Source: Streptomyces noursei (lineage in GTDB: Bacteria > Actinomycetota > Actinomycetes > Streptomycetales > Streptomycetaceae). From it: 64,000 nt of DNA. Below, in pieces: positions 16,672-26,913 of the stretch. The position numbers and the translations under genes are program-made. Numbering within the stretch: the stretch's first letter is position 1; each line of letters begins with the position of its first letter. The stretch lies in contig NZ_CP070326.1 of assembly GCF_016917755.1 (NCBI RefSeq), positions 2,604,001-2,668,000 of the forward strand, in the 5' to 3' direction. The notes under the pieces are model-generated. The model made no database searches, was not told where the DNA came from, and was given only the letters and a program-made list of their open reading frames with translations.

Positions 16672-18033
16672 TCACATTCCGGCGATCAGCTTCTCCACCC
16701 GGTCGTCCACGGAACGGAACGGGTCCTTGCACAGGACCGTGCGCTGCGCCTGGTCATTGAGCTTCAGATGCACCCAGTCGACCGTGAAATCACGACGCTG
16801 TTCCTGGGCCCGGCGAATGAAGTCGCCGCGCAACCGCGCGCGCGTGGTCTGCGGCGGAACCGACTTGCCCTCGAAGATCTTCAAGTCGTTGCAGATCCGT
16901 GCCGCTTGCCCCTTCCGCTCCAGGAGGTAGTAAAGACCCCGGCGGCGGTGGATGTCGTGATACGCGAGGTCTATCTGGGCCACGCGCGGATGGGACATGC
17001 TGATGTTGTGCTTCGCGCGATACCGCTCGATGAGCTGATGCTTCATCACCCAGTCGATCTCGGTCGCAATACGGTCGAGCTCCTGGTCGCGAACGGCTTC
17101 CAGCGTGCGGCCCCACAACTCCAGGACGCGCTCGACGGTGCCCGTGCGGATTCCGCGGCGGTCGCAGAAATCCACGGCCTTTTCGTAGTACTCCTGTTGC
17201 ACTTCGAGCGCGGACGCCTCACGTCCGCTGGCCAACCGCACCTTGCGCTGTCCGGTGGTGTCATGACTGACCTCGCGGATCGCCCGGATCGGGTTCTCCA
17301 GCGTCAGATCGCGCATGACGGTGCCCGCCTCGATCATCCGCAGCACGAGGTCGGTGGCCCCGACCTTGAGCATCATCGTGGTCTCGGACATGTTGGAGTC
17401 ACCGACGATGACGTGCAGACGGCGGTAGCGCTCGGCGTCCGCGTGCGGTTCGTCCCGGGTGTTGATGATCGGCCGGGAGCGGGTGGTCGCCGAGGAGACG
17501 CCCTCCCAGATGTGCTCGGCGCGCTGACTGACGCAGTAGACCGCGCCACGCGGCGTCTGCAGCACCTTGCCGGCGCCGCACAGCAGCTGCCGGGTGACGA
17601 GGAACGGAATGAGGATGTCCGCGAGCCGGGAGAACTCGCCGTGCCGGGCCACGAGATAGTTCTCGTGGCAGCCGTAGGAGTTTCCCGCCGAATCGGTGTT
17701 GTTCTTGAAGAGATAGACGTCGCCCGCGATTCCCTCCTCGTGCAGGCGGCGTTCGGCGTCGACGAGCAGACCTTCGAGAATGCGTTCGCCGGCCTTGTCG
17801 TGGGTGACCAGCTCGGTCACGTTGTCGCACTCGGGAGTTGCGTATTCCGGGTGTGAACCCACGTCCAAGTACAGGCGGGCGCCGTTCCGCAGGAAGACAT
17901 TGCTGCTGCGGCCCCATGACACGACACGGCGGAAGAGGTACCGCGCCACTTCGTCAGGCGACAGTCGGCGCTGTCCCCTGAACGTGCACGTGACGCCGTA
18001 CTCGTTCTCCAGCCCGAAAATGCGGCGGTCCAT
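16672..18033 (-). CDS. pafA: Pup-protein ligase (proteasome accessory factor A)
   Basis: This 453-aa glutamine-synthetase-like ligase uses ATP to join the C-terminal glutamate of Pup to substrate lysines. The N-terminal catalytic strand [10 protein letters not shown] carries Glu9. [15 protein letters not shown] carries the presumed catalytic Asp57. The nucleotide/Mg region includes [15 protein letters not shown] and the long [19 protein letters not shown] block shared with Dop. Length and motifs are normal. It lies only 9 bases after the stop of the MFS gene and has no strong ribosome site, so its translation may be coupled to that gene. Confidence 0.98.
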   Translation of the reverse strand: MDRRIFGLENEYGVTCTFRGQRRLSPDEVARYLFRRVVSWGRSSNVFLRNGARLYLDVGSHPEYATPECDNVTELVTHDKAGERILEGLLVDAERRLHEEGIAGDVYLFKNNTDSAGNSYGCHENYLVARHGEFSRLADILIPFLVTRQLLCGAGKVLQTPRGAVYCVSQRAEHIWEGVSSATTRSRPIINTRDEPHADAERYRRLHVIVGDSNMSETTMMLKVGATDLVLRMIEAGTVMRDLTLENPIRAIREVSHDTTGQRKVRLASGREASALEVQQEYYEKAVDFCDRRGIRTGTVERVLELWGRTLEAVRDQELDRIATEIDWVMKHQLIERYRAKHNISMSHPRVAQIDLAYHDIHRRRGLYYLLERKGQAARICNDLKIFEGKSVPPQTTRARLRGDFIRRAQEQRRDFTVDWVHLKLNDQAQRTVLCKDPFRSVDDRVEKLIAGM

Positions 18034-18042
18034 GACTGAACA

Positions 18043-19302
18043 TTACGCCTGATGGCCTGCTCTGAAACCGGGTTCGACAGCCCCGTTTCGATCATTTTCC
18101 GCCCGGACCGCACCGGCGGCGGGTACCACCGGTTCCCCGAGGAATCGCTTCATCGACAAAAGCACCAGCAGCGCGGCGACTCCGGAGGCGCCGGCGACCG
18201 CGAACCCCGAGGCCGGTCCGCCGCCCTCCAGCACCGGGCCGGCCACCGAGGCGCCCACCGCCGAGCCGACCCCGAACGTCGTCACCAACCAGGAAAACGC
18301 CTCCGTCACCGTCCCCTTGGGCGCATGCCGGTCCACCACCACGAACGCGCAGGCCAGGGACGGCGCCAGGAACACCCCGGCGAGACCGGTCAACGCCGTC
18401 ATCCCGGCCACCCCGGGCACCAGGAACAGCGGGAGATAGCCCAGCGCCAGCAGCGCCACGAGCAGCCGCAGCCGCGCCTCCGGGCGCCCCGGCCACTGCC
18501 GGGCGCCGTAGACGAGGCCGCCGAGCAGCGCGCCCAGGCCGAGCGCGGAGAGCAGATAGCTGGAGACCATCCCGCCGCCGTGCCGGTCGGAGTAGGCGAC
18601 CGCCGCCACCGCGATCGACCCCAGCGCCAGCCCGACGAAGAAGAACGCACCGATCAGCACGAGCATCCCGGGCGAGCGCAGGGCGCCGAGCCAGTGCGCG
18701 TCCCGGGGCGCGCTGCGCCACTGCCGCGACGGCGCGGAGACCGCGACGGAGAGCGCGCCGAGCACCCCGATCGCGTTGATCACCAGCAGCGCCGCCCCGG
18801 CCGACCAGGCCGCCACGCAGAGCGTGACCAGCAACGGCCCGACCGCGAACATGACTTCCTGGGCCACCGCGTCGAGCGCGTACGCGGCGTGCACCCGGTC
18901 CGCCCGCTGGAGCACGCCGGGCCACAGCGCCCGCAGCCCGCCCTCCAGCGGCGGGGTGAAGAACCCGGCGATCGCCACCGCCCCGTAGGCGGCCCAGCGC
19001 GGCTCCACCCCGACGGCGGCGAGCAGCGCCATGCCGAGCGCGGAGAGCACCGAGGCGGGCAGCATCACCCGGGGCTGGCCGTAGAGGTCCACGGCGCGGC
19101 CGAGCAGCGGCTGACCGACGGCGTTGCAGACGCCGTAGATCGCGGACAGCGCGCCGGCCAGGGCGTAGCTGCCGCCCTGCCCCCGGACGAAGAGCACCAG
19201 CGCCAGCGCCGCGGTGGCGTTCGGCAACCGGCCGATCAGGGTCCCGGCCAGCAGCCGGGCGGCATACCGGGTCCTGAGCAAATCCGCATATCCCGCGGCC
19301 AC
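18043..19302 (-). CDS. MFS transporter
   Basis: This is a 419-aa major-facilitator protein with about 12 membrane segments. Typical loop elements are GRLPNATAALALVLFVRG near the start, GRAVDLYGQPRV (motif A-like, between TM2 and TM3) and a central cytoplasmic loop with RQWRSAPRDAH. It probably exports or imports a small molecule; the substrate is unknown. The start is GTG 19302 with GGAGAGGGG about 5 bases upstream. It is divergent from the LacI-type gene, which probably represses it, and it runs into pafA. In sequence it is an insertion into the proteasome locus, but the same order is usual in streptomycetes. Confidence 0.9.
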   Translation of the reverse strand: MAAGYADLLRTRYAARLLAGTLIGRLPNATAALALVLFVRGQGGSYALAGALSAIYGVCNAVGQPLLGRAVDLYGQPRVMLPASVLSALGMALLAAVGVEPRWAAYGAVAIAGFFTPPLEGGLRALWPGVLQRADRVHAAYALDAVAQEVMFAVGPLLVTLCVAAWSAGAALLVINAIGVLGALSVAVSAPSRQWRSAPRDAHWLGALRSPGMLVLIGAFFFVGLALGSIAVAAVAYSDRHGGGMVSSYLLSALGLGALLGGLVYGARQWPGRPEARLRLLVALLALGYLPLFLVPGVAGMTALTGLAGVFLAPSLACAFVVVDRHAPKGTVTEAFSWLVTTFGVGSAVGASVAGPVLEGGGPASGFAVAGASGVAALLVLLSMKRFLGEPVVPAAGAVRAENDRNGAVEPGFRAGHQA

Positions 19303-19340
19303 GCCTGCCCCTCTCCGCCCGGCCCGACGCCGGGACGTGT

Positions 19341-19367
19341 TACGTATAACTTACGGCGTCATACGTA
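19341..19367. promoter_or_regulatory. Candidate LacI-type operator between MFS and regulator genes
   Basis: TACGTAT (19341-19347) and ATACGTA (19361-19367) form an inverted repeat with a 13-base spacer. Both arms contain the self-complementary TACGTA. It lies at the centre of the 124-bp divergent spacer and overlaps the region where both promoters must lie. Outer ACGCCG/CGGCGT arms (19327-19332 and 19354-19359) give a second overlapping dyad. Binding is inferred from position. Confidence 0.5.
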
Positions 19368-19426
19368 CCATGGCGGCAACCCGCGGGTCCACCCCGCAGT
19401 GCCGGACCCAAGGAGTGACGCACCCG

Positions 19427-20581
19427 GTGAGCAGCCACGAGGGCGCTGTGCCCGCCGTCCCCGAGCTCGCGCGGGCAGGCACCCCCGACCGGGCCGCCGC
19501 CCGGGTCACCAGCCGCGACGTCGCCCGCGCCGCCGGCGTCTCGCAGGCCGCGGTCTCCCTGGTCCTCGGCGACAAATGGCGCGGTCGGGTCTCCCCCGGC
19601 AAGGCCGAGGCGGTCCGGGCCGCCGCCCGCGAGCTGGGCTACCGCCCCAACCTCGCCGCCCGCAGCCTGCGCACCGGCCGCACCCGCACCGCGCTGCTCG
19701 TCGTCCCCGCGCTCACCACGGAGTTCTTCGCGCGGGTCTATACGGGAGCTGCCCGGATCGCCGCCGACCACGACTTCGGCGTGGTCCTCTACCCCTCACC
19801 CGAGGGCATCGGCCCGGCCCGCCCGTCGCCCTCCACCACCCACGGCGGAAGGCCCGTTCGGGCCCCTTTGGTTCCCGACCCCTTCGCCTCCGCCTCGGCC
19901 GCCCTGGACGGCGTGATCGCCTCGTCGATGGCGGCCGACGCCCTGGCCGCGCTGCGCACCCCCGGACTGCCGCTGGTCATGCTCGACAGCGACCCCGGCG
20001 ACGCCACCGCCTCGGCCACCGTCAACCTCGACATCGCCGACGGCGTACGGCAGTTGACCGCTCACCTCACCGGCCTCGGACACCGCCGGATCGCCCACCT
20101 CGCGGCCGACGTGGACTCCTGGACCTTCGCCGTCCGCACCCGGACCCTCACCGACGCCCTGGCCGGCACCCCGGACGCGGTCGTGCACCGGGTGCCCACC
20201 GCGCTGGGCGTGGACGCCGGCCTGCGGGCCGCACACACCGCGCTGACCGTCCCCGGGCCCCGTCCCACCGCGCTGCTGTGCGACGACGACATCATCGCCG
20301 CCGGCGCCTGCAAGGCGGTGCGCCGCCTCGGACTGCGGGTCCCCGAGGACGTCTCGGTCACCGGCTTCGACGACCTGGCCCTCGCGGTCGCCGTGGAGCC
20401 GGAACTGACGACCGTGCGGCTGCCCGCCGAGGAGTTCGGCGAGGCCGGGATGCGGGCCCTGATGGCCGTCCTGGACGGTGCCCCGACCGACGCCGCCACC
20501 CTCCCCGTCGCCCTCGTCCCGCGCGGCTCCACGGCGCCGCCGCCGGACACCCCGCACAACACCGCGCGCCCCGGCGGGTGA
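19427..20581 (+). CDS. LacI-family transcriptional regulator
   Basis: This 384-aa repressor begins, after about 30 unstructured residues, with the LacI helix-turn-helix VTSRDVARAAGVSQAAVSLV and hinge helix YRPNLAARSLRTG. A periplasmic-binding-protein-like effector domain follows, with DGVIASSMAADALAAL, LVMLDSD and the conserved C-terminal block SVTGFDDLALAVAVEPELTT. The start is GTG 19427, about 11 bases after AAGGAG; GTG 19415 overlaps that site and is less likely. The effector is probably a sugar or nucleoside. It is divergent from the MFS gene, its likely target. Confidence 0.93.
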   Translation: MSSHEGAVPAVPELARAGTPDRAAARVTSRDVARAAGVSQAAVSLVLGDKWRGRVSPGKAEAVRAAARELGYRPNLAARSLRTGRTRTALLVVPALTTEFFARVYTGAARIAADHDFGVVLYPSPEGIGPARPSPSTTHGGRPVRAPLVPDPFASASAALDGVIASSMAADALAALRTPGLPLVMLDSDPGDATASATVNLDIADGVRQLTAHLTGLGHRRIAHLAADVDSWTFAVRTRTLTDALAGTPDAVVHRVPTALGVDAGLRAAHTALTVPGPRPTALLCDDDIIAAGACKAVRRLGLRVPEDVSVTGFDDLALAVAVEPELTTVRLPAEEFGEAGMRALMAVLDGAPTDAATLPVALVPRGSTAPPPDTPHNTARPGG

Positions 20582-20601
20582 TGACCCACCGGGGCGCGCG
20601 G
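20562..20601. terminator. Bidirectional terminator overlapping the lacI-type stop
   Basis: CCGCGCGCCCCGGCGGGT (20562-20579) and its inverse (20584-20601) form an 18-bp stem with one mismatch and a 4-base loop. The stop codon of the regulator is in the loop. It separates the convergent regulator and prcA genes. Confidence 0.85.
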
Positions 20602-20638
20602 TCCGGGCGGCCGGCCCGGAAGCGGTGTGCCGCGGTCC

Positions 20639-21514
20639 TCAGTCGTCCGCGGCGCCGGACTCCGGCTCGTCGGCGTCCGCCGCGGACGCGCCGGAGCCGT
20701 TCTTCCCCGCGGCGCCGCCCTTGCCGGCGCCCTTGCCGTTCCCGCCGGTGGAGCCGGTGCCCGAGGACTCCCCCGCGCCCTCCCCGGGCTGGCCCTTCTC
20801 CTGCTCCCCGGCGGCGTGCCCGTCCAGCAGCCGGGACAGCTGCCGCCCCAGGATCCGCTTGAACTTCCGCTTCTGCGGGCGGGTGCGGTCCAGTACCGCC
20901 ACTTCGAGGTGCTCGGCGGTCAGCGTGCGCTCGCCGCCGTTGGTGTCCCGGGAGAGCGAGTCCACCGCCAGCCGGAGCGCCTCCGCCAGGGTCATGCCGT
21001 CCCGGTGGCGCTGGTCGAGGTAGCTGCTGATCTGGTCGGCGTTGCCGCCCACCGCGACCGAGCCGTGCTCGTCCACGATCGAGCCGTCGTGCGGCAGCCG
21101 GTAGATCTGGTCGTCCTCGGGGGCGTTGCCGACCTCGGCGACGATCAGCTCGACCTCGTAGGGCTTCTCGGCCGCGCTGGAGAAGATCGTGCCGAGCGTC
21201 TGGGCGTAGACGTTGGCCAGCCCGCGGGCGGTCACGTCCTCCCGGTCGTAGGTGTAACCACGCAGGTCGGCGTAGCGGACGCCGCCGATCCGCAGGTTCT
21301 CGAACTCGTTGTACTTGCCGACCGCCGCGAAGGCGATCCGGTCGTAGATCTCGCTGACCTTGTGGAGGGCGCGGGAGGGATTCTCGGCGACGAAGAGCAC
21401 GCCGTCGGTGTACTGCAGCACCACCACGCTGCGGCCGCGCGCGATGCCCTTGCGGGCGTACTCGGCGCGGTCGGCCATGGCCTGCTGGGGTGAGACATAG
21501 AACGGCGTCGACAC
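20639..21514 (-). CDS. prcA: 20S proteasome alpha subunit
   Basis: This 291-aa non-catalytic ring subunit forms the gated entry of the 20S core. The N-terminal gate sequence [20 protein letters not shown] and the [20 protein letters not shown] strand are typical of actinobacterial PrcA. The last 55 residues are a Gly/Ala/Ser/Glu-rich, probably disordered tail, longer than in mycobacteria. GTG 21514 follows GGGACGG. It is 70 bases downstream of prcB in the same direction. Arc/Mpa docks on this ring through its C-terminal GQYL. Confidence 0.98.
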   Translation of the reverse strand: MSTPFYVSPQQAMADRAEYARKGIARGRSVVVLQYTDGVLFVAENPSRALHKVSEIYDRIAFAAVGKYNEFENLRIGGVRYADLRGYTYDREDVTARGLANVYAQTLGTIFSSAAEKPYEVELIVAEVGNAPEDDQIYRLPHDGSIVDEHGSVAVGGNADQISSYLDQRHRDGMTLAEALRLAVDSLSRDTNGGERTLTAEHLEVAVLDRTRPQKRKFKRILGRQLSRLLDGHAAGEQEKGQPGEGAGESSGTGSTGGNGKGAGKGGAAGKNGSGASAADADEPESGAADD

Positions 21515-21584
21515 CGGCTATCCGTCCCTTCCTGTCAAAAGCTCTCTCGCTGTCTGGGGGCGCACTGCGGAACCATCCGTCCCG

Positions 21585-22430
21585 TCAGAGCAGCGCGGCG
21601 CGCGGGCCGTCGGGCTGTTCGAGGCGGCGCTCGTGCACGGCACGGGCGATCTCCGAGACCTCGGCCTCGGTCAGCTTCTTGAAGCCCTCTTCGGTGATCA
21701 CCGTGACGATGGGGTAGATCCGCCGCGCCATGTCCGGCCCACCGGTCGCCGAGTCGTCGTCGGCGGCGTCGTAGAGCGCCTGCACGACGGCGGTGGCGGC
21801 CTGATGCTCCGTGAAGTCCTCCCGGAAGAGCTTCTTGAGCGCGCTGCGCGCGAAGACCGACCCGGAGCCGGTCGCCGCGAAACCGTGCTCCTCCGAGCGC
21901 CCGCCGGTGACGTCGTAGGAGAAGATCCGGCCCTTCTCGCGGTCGAGGTCGTAGCCGGCGAACAGCGGCACCACGGCGAGGCCCTGCATGGCCATCCCGA
22001 GGTTGCTGCGGATCATCGTCGAGAGCCGGTTCGCCTTGCCCTCCAGGGAGAGTTGGGCTCCCTCGACCTTCTCGAAGTGCTCCAGTTCCAGCTGGAACAG
22101 CTTGACCATCTCCACCGCGAGACCGGCCGTGCCCGCGATGCCGACCGCCGAGTACTCGTCGGCCGGGAAGACCTTCTCGATGTCGCGCTGTGCGATGACG
22201 TTGCCCATCGTCGCCCGGCGGTCGCCGGCGAGCACCACACCGCCGGGGAACGAGGCCGCCACGATGGTCGTGCCGTGCGGGGCCTCGATGACCCCCTGCA
22301 CGGCCGGCAGCGGGCGATTACCGGGCAACAGCTCGGGCGCGTGCTGCCCGAGGAAGTCCATGAAGGACGAGGATCCAGGCGTCAGGAAGGCAGCCGGCAG
22401 ACGCCCGGTGCTTGGAGTGTTGGCTTCCAC
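21585..22430 (-). CDS. prcB: 20S proteasome beta subunit (precursor)
   Basis: This 281-aa catalytic subunit is made with a 53-residue propeptide. Autocleavage at [13 protein letters not shown] exposes Thr54 as the nucleophile; Lys and Asp partners lie in the following strands (GDRRATMGN). The C-terminus has [17 protein letters not shown]. The start is GTG 22430, supported by AAGGAA 4-5 bases upstream and by the expected propeptide length. The first 49 bases overlap the 3' end of a decayed endonuclease VII gene read in another frame. Confidence 0.98.
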   Translation of the reverse strand: MEANTPSTGRLPAAFLTPGSSSFMDFLGQHAPELLPGNRPLPAVQGVIEAPHGTTIVAASFPGGVVLAGDRRATMGNVIAQRDIEKVFPADEYSAVGIAGTAGLAVEMVKLFQLELEHFEKVEGAQLSLEGKANRLSTMIRSNLGMAMQGLAVVPLFAGYDLDREKGRIFSYDVTGGRSEEHGFAATGSGSVFARSALKKLFREDFTEHQAATAVVQALYDAADDDSATGGPDMARRIYPIVTVITEEGFKKLTEAEVSEIARAVHERRLEQPDGPRAALL

Positions 22431-22659
22431 ACGTTTCCTTCCGGATACTCGGCCGCCCGCCCGAGGTACGTCCGGCCGACTCCTTGAATTGACCCAAGGT
22501 TGCGTTGCAGCTGAAGCAGAGTACGCCTCGGACCCTACCCGCCCCGGAGCCGTGATCCACATCGTGGGATCCCGATATCGAACGGACCGGGCGGCACCGC
22601 CCGAAGCCGTGCGCGCCGGCCGGGCACCGCGCGCGGGAATTCCTCTCCCCACCGCGCAC
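22382..22659 (-). pseudogene. Broken endonuclease VII-like gene between pup and prcB
   Basis: The stretch from GTG 22659 reads in one frame to [20 protein letters not shown] and then [10 protein letters not shown]. This is the core of the phage T4 endonuclease VII (His-Me finger) family, whose usual form is VDH-x-H-x-TG-x-VRG-x-LC-x-x-CN. Near 22480 the similarity jumps to another frame, [20 protein letters not shown], which ends in CRLPS at TGA 22382. A single-base indel there breaks the gene. The second catalytic histidine is also lost (HGS where HDH or HCH is expected). Intact endonuclease VII genes occupy this slot in related actinobacteria as I recall. The tail overlaps the prcB start in a different frame. 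Confidence 0.72.
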
Positions 22660-22704
22660 GGCACACCGACCGGCGGGCGTCAGATATATGCGCCCGTTTT
22701 GCGG

Positions 22705-22923
22705 TTACTGTCCGCCTTTTTGGACAAATGACCGCACGAAGTCCTCAGCGTTTTCTTCGAGGACGTCGTCAATCTCGTCCAGGACGGAATCCACGTCGTC
22801 GGACAATTTCTCCTGGCGTTCCTTGAGGTCCCCCGACGCCTGCGCGTCCTGCGTCTGCTCCTCGACCTCTTCGGTGGACCGGGTGGCCCGCTGCTGTCCG
22901 CCGCCGCTGTCCTTGGTCGCCAT
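22705..22923 (-). CDS. pup: Prokaryotic ubiquitin-like protein Pup
   Basis: This 72-aa intrinsically disordered tag is joined to lysines by PafA. It is acidic and Gln-rich, with a central helix-forming region DDVDSVLDEIDDVLEENAED that binds Arc/Mpa coiled coils and the end FVRSFVQKGGQ. The final Gln must be deamidated to Glu by Dop before ligation. ATG 22923 is fixed by similarity. It is 188 bases downstream of dop and precedes the broken endonuclease gene and prcBA. Confidence 0.98.
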   Translation of the reverse strand: MATKDSGGGQQRATRSTEEVEEQTQDAQASGDLKERQEKLSDDVDSVLDEIDDVLEENAEDFVRSFVQKGGQ

Positions 22924-23111
22924 ATCCCTCACCCCGCTCGGTTTGCCCCGCTCGATGTGACCTTCAAGATCCGACCCTACAAGCAGGGTCCGACATCGGC
23001 CCTGCACTTGCTGCAACGCCCGGGAGTCACCTCGATGATTCCCGCACCGCGGTCGTTTCAGCCACGGATCGGTCGTGGATCATGGTGCATTTGCCATGAA
23101 CCTGCCCCGCT

Positions 23112-24623
23112 TCAGCGCCCGGACAACGTCCTGACCAGCTCTTCTGCCGTCCGGCAGCGATCCAGCAGCTCCTTCACGTGCTTACGGGTCCCGCGCAGCG
23201 GCTCCAGCGTGGGCACCCGTTGCAGAGAGTCACGGCCGGGCAGGTCGAAGATGACCGAATCCCAGGAGGCGGCGGCCACGTCGTCCGCGTACTGCTCCAG
23301 GCAGCGGCCACGGAAGTAGGCCCTGGTGTCCTCCGGGGGCTTCAGCTCGGCCTGCTCGACCGCCGGCTCGTCCAGCAGCCGCTTCATCCTGCCGCGGGCC
23401 ACCAGACGGTTGTACAGGCCCTTCTCGGGGCGCACGTCGGCGTACTGGAGGTCGATGAGGTGCAGCCGCGCGGCGTCCCAGTCCAGGCCGTCACGACGGC
23501 GGTAGCCCTCCATCAGCTCCCGCTTGGCGACCCAGTCCAGCTCGCCCGACAGGCTCATCGGGTCGTTCTCCAGCCGTCCCAGCACGTCCTCCCAACGGGA
23601 GAGCACGTCCCGGGTCTGCTCGTCGGCGTCCGCGCCGTAGCGGTCCTCGACGTACTTGCGGGCCAGCTCGAAGTACTCCATCTGGAGCTGCACCGCGGTC
23701 AGCGTGCGCCCGCTGCGGAGGGTGATCAGATGGCGCAGCGACGGGTCGTGCGAGACATGGTGGAGGGTGCGTACCGGCTGGTCGACGGCGAGATCGACGG
23801 CGATGAAGCCGTCCTCGATCATGGACAGCACCAGCGCGGTGGTGCCCAGCTTCAGGTACGTCGAGATCTCGGAGAGGTTGGCGTCGCCGATGATCACGTG
23901 CAGCCGGCGGTACTTCTCGGCGTCCGCGTGCGGCTCGTCGCGGGTGTTGATGATGGGCCGCTTGAGGGTCGTCTCCAGGCCCACCTCCACCTCGAAGTAG
24001 TCGGCGCGCTGGCTGAGCTGGAAGCCGTGCTCGTGGCCGTCCTGGCCGATGCCGACGCGTCCGGCGCCGGTGACCACCTGCCGGGAGACGAAGAACGGCG
24101 TCAGGTGGCGCACGATGTCCGAGAACGGGGTCTCCCGTTTCATCAGGTAGTTCTCGTGCGTCCCGTAGGAGGCGCCCTTGTTGTCGGTGTTGTTCTTGTA
24201 GAGGTGGATGGGCTGGGCGCCGGGGACCTGGGCGGCACGCTCGGCGGCCTCGGCCATGATCCGCTCGCCGGCCTTGTCCCACAGGACCGCGTCCCGCGGG
24301 TTGGTGACCTCGGGCGCGCTGTACTCGGGGTGTGCGTGGTCGACGTAGAGCCTGGCCCCGTTGGTGAGGATGACATTGGCCAGGCCGATGTCCTCGTCCG
24401 TCAGCTGGCTGGAGTCGGCGGCCTCGCGGGCGAGGTCGAAGCCGCGGGCGTCCCGCAGCGGGTTCTCCTCCTCGAAGTCCCAGCGGGCACGTCGTGCCCG
24501 GTGCATCGCCGCCGCGTAGGCGTTGACGACCTGGGACGAGGTGAGCATGGCATTGGCGTTCGGGTGGCCGGGGACGGAGATCCCGTACTCCGTCTCGATG
24601 CCCATTACTCGCCGTACGGTCAT
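23112..24623 (-). CDS. dop: Pup deamidase/depupylase
   Basis: This 503-aa paralogue of PafA converts the C-terminal Gln of Pup to Glu and also removes Pup from substrates. [10 protein letters not shown] carries Glu10, and [14 protein letters not shown] carries Asp95, the residue implicated in catalysis in mycobacterial Dop. The region around residues 40-80 ([20 protein letters not shown]) is the Dop-specific loop missing from PafA. ATG 24623 has AAGGAGG 5 bases upstream. The order arc, dop, pup, prcB, prcA is the classic actinobacterial operon. Confidence 0.98.
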   Translation of the reverse strand: MTVRRVMGIETEYGISVPGHPNANAMLTSSQVVNAYAAAMHRARRARWDFEEENPLRDARGFDLAREAADSSQLTDEDIGLANVILTNGARLYVDHAHPEYSAPEVTNPRDAVLWDKAGERIMAEAAERAAQVPGAQPIHLYKNNTDNKGASYGTHENYLMKRETPFSDIVRHLTPFFVSRQVVTGAGRVGIGQDGHEHGFQLSQRADYFEVEVGLETTLKRPIINTRDEPHADAEKYRRLHVIIGDANLSEISTYLKLGTTALVLSMIEDGFIAVDLAVDQPVRTLHHVSHDPSLRHLITLRSGRTLTAVQLQMEYFELARKYVEDRYGADADEQTRDVLSRWEDVLGRLENDPMSLSGELDWVAKRELMEGYRRRDGLDWDAARLHLIDLQYADVRPEKGLYNRLVARGRMKRLLDEPAVEQAELKPPEDTRAYFRGRCLEQYADDVAAASWDSVIFDLPGRDSLQRVPTLEPLRGTRKHVKELLDRCRTAEELVRTLSGR

Positions 24624-24850
24624 GCGGCCCTCCTTGCCCGGCGGCGCCCCCGGATGGGGCAGGCGCTCGAAAACCGCTGCGCTTCCGGTCCGTGTCCGTT
24701 CCCCGCGCCCGCACAGCGAGACGCAGCGGTACCGAAGAGCCTAGAACGCCTTTGCGGCGCTGGGGAGATCATTACAGTCATTGCTCCAGTCCGGTTTTCC
24801 CTGATCCGTCGCCGGCTCGCCGGGGCGATCCGCCGCCCCCGGAAATGCGT

Positions 24851-24888
24851 CCGGCTGCGGACGCCCCGTGCAGGACATCCGCAGCCGG
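24851..24888 (-). terminator. Hairpin after arc
   Basis: CCGGCTGCGGA (24851-24861) pairs perfectly with TCCGCAGCCGG (24878-24888) across a 16-base loop, 10 bases beyond the arc stop. It may weaken or end transcription between arc and dop, and the 270-bp gap may also hold a dop promoter. Confidence 0.65.
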
Positions 24889-24897
24889 CGAGCGGTG

Positions 24898-26664
24898 TTA
24901 CAGGTATTGGCCGGTATTCGCCACCGTGTCGATGGAGCGACCAGTGTCCGCGCCCTGCTTTCCGGTGACCAGGGTGCGGATGTAGACGATCCGCTCACCC
25001 TTCTTTCCGGAGATCCGAGCCCAGTCGTCCGGGTTGGTGGTGTTGGGCAGGTCCTCGTTCTCCTTGAACTCGTCCACGCATGCCTGGAGGAGATGGGAGA
25101 CCCGCAGACCTTTCTGGTTGTGCTCCAGGAAAGCCTTGATGGCCATCTTCTTGGCACGACCCACGATGTTTTCGATCATCGCGCCGGAGTTGAAGTCCTT
25201 GAAGTAGAGGACTTCCTTGTCACCATTGGCATAGGTGACCTCCAGGAAACGGTTTTCCTCGGATTCCGCGTACATCTGCTCGACGACCGACTGGATCATT
25301 CCGCTGACCGCCGCCTTGCGGGAATTTCCGTGCTCGGCGAGATCGTCGGCATGCAGCGGGAGATTTTCCGTGAGGTACTTCGAGAAGATGTCCTTGGCGG
25401 CCTCCGCGTCCGGACGCTCGATCTTGATCTTCACGTCGAGGCGACCGGGGCGCAGGATCGCGGGGTCGATCATGTCCTCGCGGTTCGAGGCGCCGATCAC
25501 GATCACGTTCTCCAGGCCCTCGACGCCGTCGATCTCGGAGAGCAGCTGCGGGACGATGGTGTTCTCCACGTCCGAGCTGACTCCGGAGCCACGGGTCCGG
25601 AAGAGGGAGTCCATCTCGTCGAAGAAGACGATGACGGGCGTGCCCTCGCTGGCCTTCTCCCTGGCCCGTTGGAAGACCAGGCGGATGTGCCGCTCGGTCT
25701 CGCCGACGTACTTGTTGAGCAGCTCGGGGCCCTTGATGTTCAGGAAGAAGCTCTTCCCGGCGGGCTGCCCGGTCACCTCGGCGACCTTCTTGGCAAGGGA
25801 GTTGGCGACTGCCTTGGCGATGAGGGTCTTGCCACAGCCGGGCGGGCCGTAGAGCAAGACGCCCTTGGGCGGGCGGAGTTCGTGCTCCTTGAAGAGGTCC
25901 GGGTAGAGGTAGGGGAGCTCGACCGCGTCCCGGATCAGCTCGATCTGACCGCTCAGACCGCCGATCTTGGTGTAGTCGATGTCCGGGACCTCTTCGAGGA
26001 CCAGTTCCTCGACCTCGCTCTTGGGGATGACCTCGTAGACGTAGCCGGAGCGGGAGTCGAGCAGCAGGGCGTCGCCGGGGCGGATGGTGATGTCCAGCAG
26101 CGGCTCGGCGAGCCGCACCACCCGCTCCTCGTCGGTGTGCCCGATGACCAGCGCGCGCTCGCCGTCCTCCAGGACTTCCTTGAGGGTGACGATGTCGCCG
26201 GCACTCTCGAACTCCATGGCCTCGACCACGTTGAGTGCTTCGTTGAGCATCACCTCTTGGCCGCGCCGGAGGTCCTCGGCCTCGACGCTGGGGCTGACGT
26301 TCACCCGGAGCTTGCGGCCCCCGGTGAAGATGTCGACGGTGCCGTCCTCGTTCGCCTGCAGGAAGACGCCGAAACCGGCCGGCGGCTGCGCGAGCCGGTC
26401 GACCTCTTCCTTGAGGGCGACGATCTGGTCGCGGGCCTCGCGGAGCGTATTGGCGAGGCGTTCATTCTGAGCGGAAACGCCGGCCAGGTTGGTCTGCAGC
26501 TCGACGATCCGCTCTTCGAGAATCCTCGTGTGCCGCGGAGAGTCGGCGAGCTTGCGTCGCAGGACGGCGATCTCCTGCTCAAGATAGGCAACCTGACCGG
26601 CTGGATCTTCAGACCCGCGCCCCGGCCGGATGCCGCGGTTGATGTCGTCGTCGTGGGCTGCCAC
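24898..26664 (-). CDS. arc: Proteasome-associated AAA+ ATPase Arc/Mpa
   Basis: This 588-aa hexameric unfoldase feeds pupylated proteins to the 20S core. The N-terminal coiled coil (about residues 20-90, [17 protein letters not shown]) binds Pup. Two OB-fold domains follow, then the AAA module with Walker A GPPGCGKT and Walker [13 protein letters not shown]. The C-terminus TVANTGQYL ends in the motif that inserts between PrcA subunits. The start is GTG 26664, 8 bases after a GGAGG tract; a TTG six codons upstream lies on that tract and is unlikely. It is divergent from a ferredoxin gene. Confidence 0.98.
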   Translation of the reverse strand: MAAHDDDINRGIRPGRGSEDPAGQVAYLEQEIAVLRRKLADSPRHTRILEERIVELQTNLAGVSAQNERLANTLREARDQIVALKEEVDRLAQPPAGFGVFLQANEDGTVDIFTGGRKLRVNVSPSVEAEDLRRGQEVMLNEALNVVEAMEFESAGDIVTLKEVLEDGERALVIGHTDEERVVRLAEPLLDITIRPGDALLLDSRSGYVYEVIPKSEVEELVLEEVPDIDYTKIGGLSGQIELIRDAVELPYLYPDLFKEHELRPPKGVLLYGPPGCGKTLIAKAVANSLAKKVAEVTGQPAGKSFFLNIKGPELLNKYVGETERHIRLVFQRAREKASEGTPVIVFFDEMDSLFRTRGSGVSSDVENTIVPQLLSEIDGVEGLENVIVIGASNREDMIDPAILRPGRLDVKIKIERPDAEAAKDIFSKYLTENLPLHADDLAEHGNSRKAAVSGMIQSVVEQMYAESEENRFLEVTYANGDKEVLYFKDFNSGAMIENIVGRAKKMAIKAFLEHNQKGLRVSHLLQACVDEFKENEDLPNTTNPDDWARISGKKGERIVYIRTLVTGKQGADTGRSIDTVANTGQYL

Positions 26665-26913
26665 GGTCCTCACCTCCTCCAAGGAGCTGGACGCTTCCAG
26701 ACCCTACCTGGGCCGGTGCAGGTTGAAACCCCTAGATCGAAAAGACTGTCGGGGTGTGTCCGATCTTCACCCTTGCGCACGTCCTCACGCCAGGGGAATA
26801 CCCACCCAACAACATCGGAAAGCGAGCGGTTGTATCGTCGAGTCGGTCAACACCCGTCAGGGCTGGCGCCACTTAGGCAAAAACGGTTCACGTACGCAAG
26901 AACGGCAGGCGAG

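Noticed and set aside
23040..23105. CCACG/CGTGG and CATGG/CCATG short stems between pup and dop as a terminator
   Set aside because: Stems are only 5 bp and too weak compared with the real hairpins in this window. pup and dop are expected to be co-transcribed.
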